A stretch of DNA of 7,615 nucleotides, from positions 7,759-15,373 of the forward strand of contig CAJTMQ010000040.1 in assembly GCA_910577215.1 (NCBI GenBank). The letters are read 5' to 3'. Below are positions 5,115-7,615 of the stretch, piece after piece. The DNA comes from an uncultured Eubacterium sp. (GTDB lineage: Bacteria > Bacillota > Clostridia > Oscillospirales > Acutalibacteraceae). Below the pieces are notes generated by a model. That model saw only the letters and a list, made by a program, of their open reading frames with translations, was not told the origin of the DNA and did no database searches. Numbering within the stretch: the first letter of the stretch is position 1; every line of letters starts with the position of its first letter. Made by a program: the position numbers and the translations under genes.

Positions 5115-6365
5115 GTGAATATAGCAGAAAGCTTTAAAATTGCCATTAAATGTATCAGGGCAAACTGGATGCGTTCTCTCCTCACAATGCTTGGTATTAT
5201 TATCGGTATCAGTTCAGTTATTATGATTGTAGGTGCAGGAACAGGTGCCCGTGATTATATTGTTTCGCTGATTGAGGAGATGGGTGCAAACGCGATTATG
5301 ATAAGCGTTGATGCAACAAAGGCAACAGATAATGAATATTTAACACTTGATGATGTTGAAAATATTAAAAATAAAATAGACAGCGTTGAAAGCTGTTCAC
5401 CAATGCTTATGGGCTTTGGTAATGCAACAATTGATTCATCAGCCAAAAATGCAACGGCAATGATTATCGGCGTTAATACAGATGTTCAGCTTGCCATGCC
5501 GGACGGTTGCTCGTACGGCAGATTTTTTACCGATGAGGAGTATCAGGCAAATTCTCCTGTTGCAATTATCGGTTCGGCAAGTGCACAAACCGTGTTTGGC
5601 TATGAAGATGTTACGGGTGAGAGCATCACTATAAGATCAAGCGGCAAGGCAATGAAGGTAAGGGTTTGCGGTGTTGCAAATATTGACCAGCTTGCAGGCT
5701 CTGTAGGCGGCTCATCCGCTTTTACAAGTATGTTTCAGCAGAATGAGGATTCACTCATAATAGCTCTTTTTATGCCGTGCACAACCTTGACGCAGATAAC
5801 AGGCGCTGATACAAAACTGTCCTCAGCCTTTGTTTTTGCCAAAGAGGGAGAGGATAATGACGCAGTGGGCAATGCCGTTGTAAACTATTTGAAAGCGGCA
5901 CATGGTAATTATTCCAATAGTCTTTATGTGGCACAGAATATGGCAACCTATATTGAAATTGTTGATATTGTTATGCAGGTTTTAACTGCGTTTATTGCCT
6001 GTGTAGGTGCCATTTCTCTTATAGTAGGCGGTATCGGTGTTATGAATATAATGCTTGTTTCCGTTACAGAGCGAACAAGGGAAATAGGAATCAGAAAATC
6101 GCTGGGTGCAAAAACACGTGTTATTACAATGCAGTTTCTTACAGAGTCTATTATTATATGCCTGATAGGCGGTATTATAGGATTAACGCTGGGAATATTA
6201 GGTGCGTACGGTGCCTGTGCAATAGTGGGAATATCCCCTAAAATAACTTGGTGGGTCATTCTGCTTGCACTGTTTTTCTCAAGCGGTGTAGGTTTATTCT
6301 TCGGTATTTATCCGGCAAGAAAAGCGGCTCTTATGAGTCCGATTGATGCATTAAGACGAGATTAA
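5115..6365 (+). CDS. MacB/YknZ-like ABC transporter permease (FtsX family)
   Basis: A 416-residue permease with the standard four-helix MacB layout. It starts with an amphipathic stretch and the family signature 'RSLLTMLGIIIGISSVI' (20-36) in helix 1 (22-43). A large extracytoplasmic MacB_PCD domain follows (about 44-280). The FtsX domain comes last, with helices near 286-312, 339-370 and 378-398. Its hallmark motifs are intact: 'GGIGVMNIMLVSVTERTREIGIRKSLGA' region at 305-332 (coupling helix that contacts the ATPase) and 'GIYPARKAALMSPIDALR' at 397-414. MacB-type permeases do not pump by themselves; they act as mechanotransmitters driven by an ABC ATPase. Gram-positive versions carry that ATPase as a separate protein (YknY-like), normally encoded beside the permease. 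None is encoded here, and a terminator follows 19 bases after the stop. Nothing in the protein looks degraded, so the ATPase is probably supplied from elsewhere in the genome. Confidence 0.93.
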   Translation: MNIAESFKIAIKCIRANWMRSLLTMLGIIIGISSVIMIVGAGTGARDYIVSLIEEMGANAIMISVDATKATDNEYLTLDDVENIKNKIDSVESCSPMLMGFGNATIDSSAKNATAMIIGVNTDVQLAMPDGCSYGRFFTDEEYQANSPVAIIGSASAQTVFGYEDVTGESITIRSSGKAMKVRVCGVANIDQLAGSVGGSSAFTSMFQQNEDSLIIALFMPCTTLTQITGADTKLSSAFVFAKEGEDNDAVGNAVVNYLKAAHGNYSNSLYVAQNMATYIEIVDIVMQVLTAFIACVGAISLIVGGIGVMNIMLVSVTERTREIGIRKSLGAKTRVITMQFLTESIIICLIGGIIGLTLGILGAYGACAIVGISPKITWWVILLALFFSSGVGLFFGIYPARKAALMSPIDALRRD

Positions 6366-6384
6366 TTTCCTTGTTTATTATTTG

Positions 6385-6418
6385 AAGCGGCTTCAGCAAT
6401 GAAGCTGCTTTGTTTTTT
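6385..6418 (+). terminator. Rho-independent terminator with GNRA tetraloop
   Basis: AAGCGGCTTCA (6385-6395) pairs with TGAAGCTGCTT (6400-6410) in an 11-bp stem with one G-U pair and the stable loop GCAA, followed by six Ts (6413-6418). It closes the adaptor-permease operon and excludes a third co-transcribed gene. Confidence 0.9.
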
Positions 6419-6422
6419 CTTA

Positions 6423-6451
6423 TTTACAAATGCTTTTATTTATGTTAATAT
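6423..6451 (+). promoter_or_regulatory. Promoter of nahK (extended -10)
   Basis: TTTACA (6423-6428, 5/6) and TAATAT (6446-6451, 4/6) are 17 bases apart, with a TG at 6443-6444 giving an extended -10. The transcript would begin near 6458, just ahead of the GGAGGG ribosome binding site at 6464-6469, so the leader is very short with no room for a riboswitch. Confidence 0.62.
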
Positions 6452-6474
6452 TGGTTTATTGACGGAGGGTTTAT

Positions 6475-7575
6475 ATGGAAAATATTAATGATATTCTTAA
6501 GAATTTTAAATTCAGCGGTGAGTTGGTTGACTGCAGTGTTTTTGGCTCGGGACATATAAATGTAACCTATCTTGCTGTTTATAATGATAATGGAAAAGAG
6601 CGTAAATACGTTGTTCAGAAGATTAATCCGAATGTATTTAAAAATATTGACAGGCTTATGGATAACATCTTTAGTGTTACATCATATCTTCGTGGAAAAA
6701 TCCGTGAAATGGGCGGTGATGAAAACCGTGAAACGCTTCATTTCATAAAAACTGTTGACGGAGATAAGTATTATACTGCTAAAGACGGCAGCTGCTACAG
6801 AGCATATATTTTTGTTACTGATTCAGTAAGCTACAATAGTGTAGACAGTGCTGCGCTTTTCAGACAGAGCGGTGTAGCCTTTGGTAAATTTCAGAAGCTG
6901 CTTGCAGATTTTCCTGCAGACAGTCTTTATGAAACTCTGCCTGAATTTCATAATACCAAGTACAGATTTGACAATGAATTTCTGCCAGCATTAAATAATA
7001 ATCTTTCAGGCAGAAAGGATACCTGCCAAGGCGAGATTGATTTTGTTCTTGAAAGGGAGAACTATTGTTCACGTCTTGTTGATATGACAGCAGCAGGCAA
7101 GCTTCCTGTCCGTGTTACGCATAATGACACAAAACTGAATAATGTTATCTTTGACAAGGAAAGTGATGAAGCAATCTGTGTTATTGATCTGGATACTGTT
7201 ATGCCGGGTCTTGCACTGTATGATTTCGGTGATTCTATCCGTTTCGGAGCAAATACTGCCGTTGAGGATGAAAAGGATTTATCACAGGTAAGCATAAATC
7301 TTGAGTACTTCAAGGCTTATGCGGACGGCTTCCTTTCACAGGCAGGCGACAGTTTCAATAAGGCAGAAATTGATAACCTTGCATTTGCATCACTTCTGAT
7401 GACATTTGAATGCGGAATGCGTTTTTTAACAGATTATCTTAACGGTGATACATATTTTAAAACGCATTATGCAGAGCATAATCTTGTTCGTGCGAAAAAC
7501 CAATTTGCACTTGTTGCCGATATTGAAAAGCATATGGATGAAATGAATACTATCATTGCTGATTTAGCTAAATAA
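6475..7575 (+). CDS. nahK: N-acetylhexosamine 1-kinase
   Basis: A 366-residue soluble kinase of the aminoglycoside phosphotransferase/choline kinase fold, close to the ~360-residue NahK (LnpB) of Bifidobacterium longum along its whole length. The enzyme uses ATP to phosphorylate GlcNAc or GalNAc at C1, feeding sugars freed from lacto-N-biose and galacto-N-biose into UDP-sugar metabolism. Matches include 'GSGHINVTYL' (24-33, nucleotide-binding loop), 'YVVQKINPNVF' (45-55), 'DSVSYN' (116-121), 'RVTHNDTKLNN' (213-223, catalytic Asp218), 'VIDLDTVMPG' (236-245, metal-binding Asp238), 'YDFGDSIRFGA' (249-259), 'EDEKDLS' (264-270), 'FECGMRFL' (311-318) and 'EHNLVR' (334-339). ATG 6475 has GGAGGG five bases ahead. 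It is flanked by its own promoter and terminator, so it is monocistronic. The usual partner genes (phosphorylase lnpA, galT/ugpA, galE) are not in the window. Related APH-family sugar kinases are the alternative, but the motif agreement favours NahK. Confidence 0.9.
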   Translation: MENINDILKNFKFSGELVDCSVFGSGHINVTYLAVYNDNGKERKYVVQKINPNVFKNIDRLMDNIFSVTSYLRGKIREMGGDENRETLHFIKTVDGDKYYTAKDGSCYRAYIFVTDSVSYNSVDSAALFRQSGVAFGKFQKLLADFPADSLYETLPEFHNTKYRFDNEFLPALNNNLSGRKDTCQGEIDFVLERENYCSRLVDMTAAGKLPVRVTHNDTKLNNVIFDKESDEAICVIDLDTVMPGLALYDFGDSIRFGANTAVEDEKDLSQVSINLEYFKAYADGFLSQAGDSFNKAEIDNLAFASLLMTFECGMRFLTDYLNGDTYFKTHYAEHNLVRAKNQFALVADIEKHMDEMNTIIADLAK

Positions 7576-7590
7576 TTTTAAAATATTTAT

Positions 7591-7615
7591 GGGAGGGTTT
7601 TGACCCTCCCTTTTT
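7591..7615 (+). terminator. Rho-independent terminator after nahK
   Basis: GGGAGGGT (7591-7598) pairs perfectly with ACCCTCCC (7603-7610) around the loop TTTG, followed by at least five Ts to the window edge. It lies 15 bases after the nahK stop. Confidence 0.92.

Noticed and set aside
5948..6259. Open frame on the minus strand inside the permease gene (and similar minus-strand frames elsewhere)
   Set aside because: These are mirror frames of well supported + strand genes, with no ribosome binding sites and low-quality, Ile/Pro/Ser-rich translations.

Overview
The window looks like chromosomal DNA of an AT-rich, low-GC Gram-positive anaerobe, most probably a gut clostridium of the Ruminococcus/Oscillospiraceae or Lachnospiraceae kind. 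This rests on the AT-rich codon use, strong GGAGG-type ribosome binding sites, compact stem-loop-plus-T-tract terminators, and gene families typical of that group: a Cdd1-like protein, a YknX/YknZ-type efflux pair, and an N-acetylhexosamine 1-kinase. The taxon is inferred, since no rRNA or other marker gene is present. All genes lie on the + strand.

Left part (1-1820): the 3' end of an acyltransferase-3 type membrane protein; a small P-loop kinase whose best start is 461; a five-helix membrane protein of unknown function; and a small basic protein conserved in clostridia that ends at a clear terminator (1793-1818). The small basic protein may have its own extended -10 promoter overlapping the stop codon of the gene before it.

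Middle part (1821-3430): a good promoter (1821-1849) leads into cdd1. One base after cdd1 comes an antibiotic-biosynthesis-monooxygenase (ABM) like gene that is broken by an in-frame TAA at 2401-2403 although the frame continues to 2550. A membrane-anchored SGNH/GDSL hydrolase follows, with a possible 25-codon ORF overlapping its 3' end, and then a strong terminator (3396-3426).

Right part (3431-7615): a near-consensus promoter (3528-3556), preceded by a 9-bp-arm inverted repeat, drives a two-gene operon of a MacA/YknX-like adaptor and a MacB/YknZ-like permease. No ATP-binding subunit is encoded between them or after them, because a terminator (6385-6418) follows the permease directly. The last gene, with its own extended -10 promoter and terminator, is a convincing nahK, which phosphorylates GlcNAc/GalNAc at C1 in the use of host-glycan disaccharides.

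No mobile element, CRISPR array, tRNA or rRNA was seen, and no stretch longer than 300 bases lacks a gene. The window appears to be an ordinary chromosomal region. Its most interesting points are the efflux pair without its ATPase, the proline-rich insert in its adaptor, the nonsense-interrupted ABM gene, and the putative operator ahead of the efflux operon. I did not find evidence of a wholly new system.
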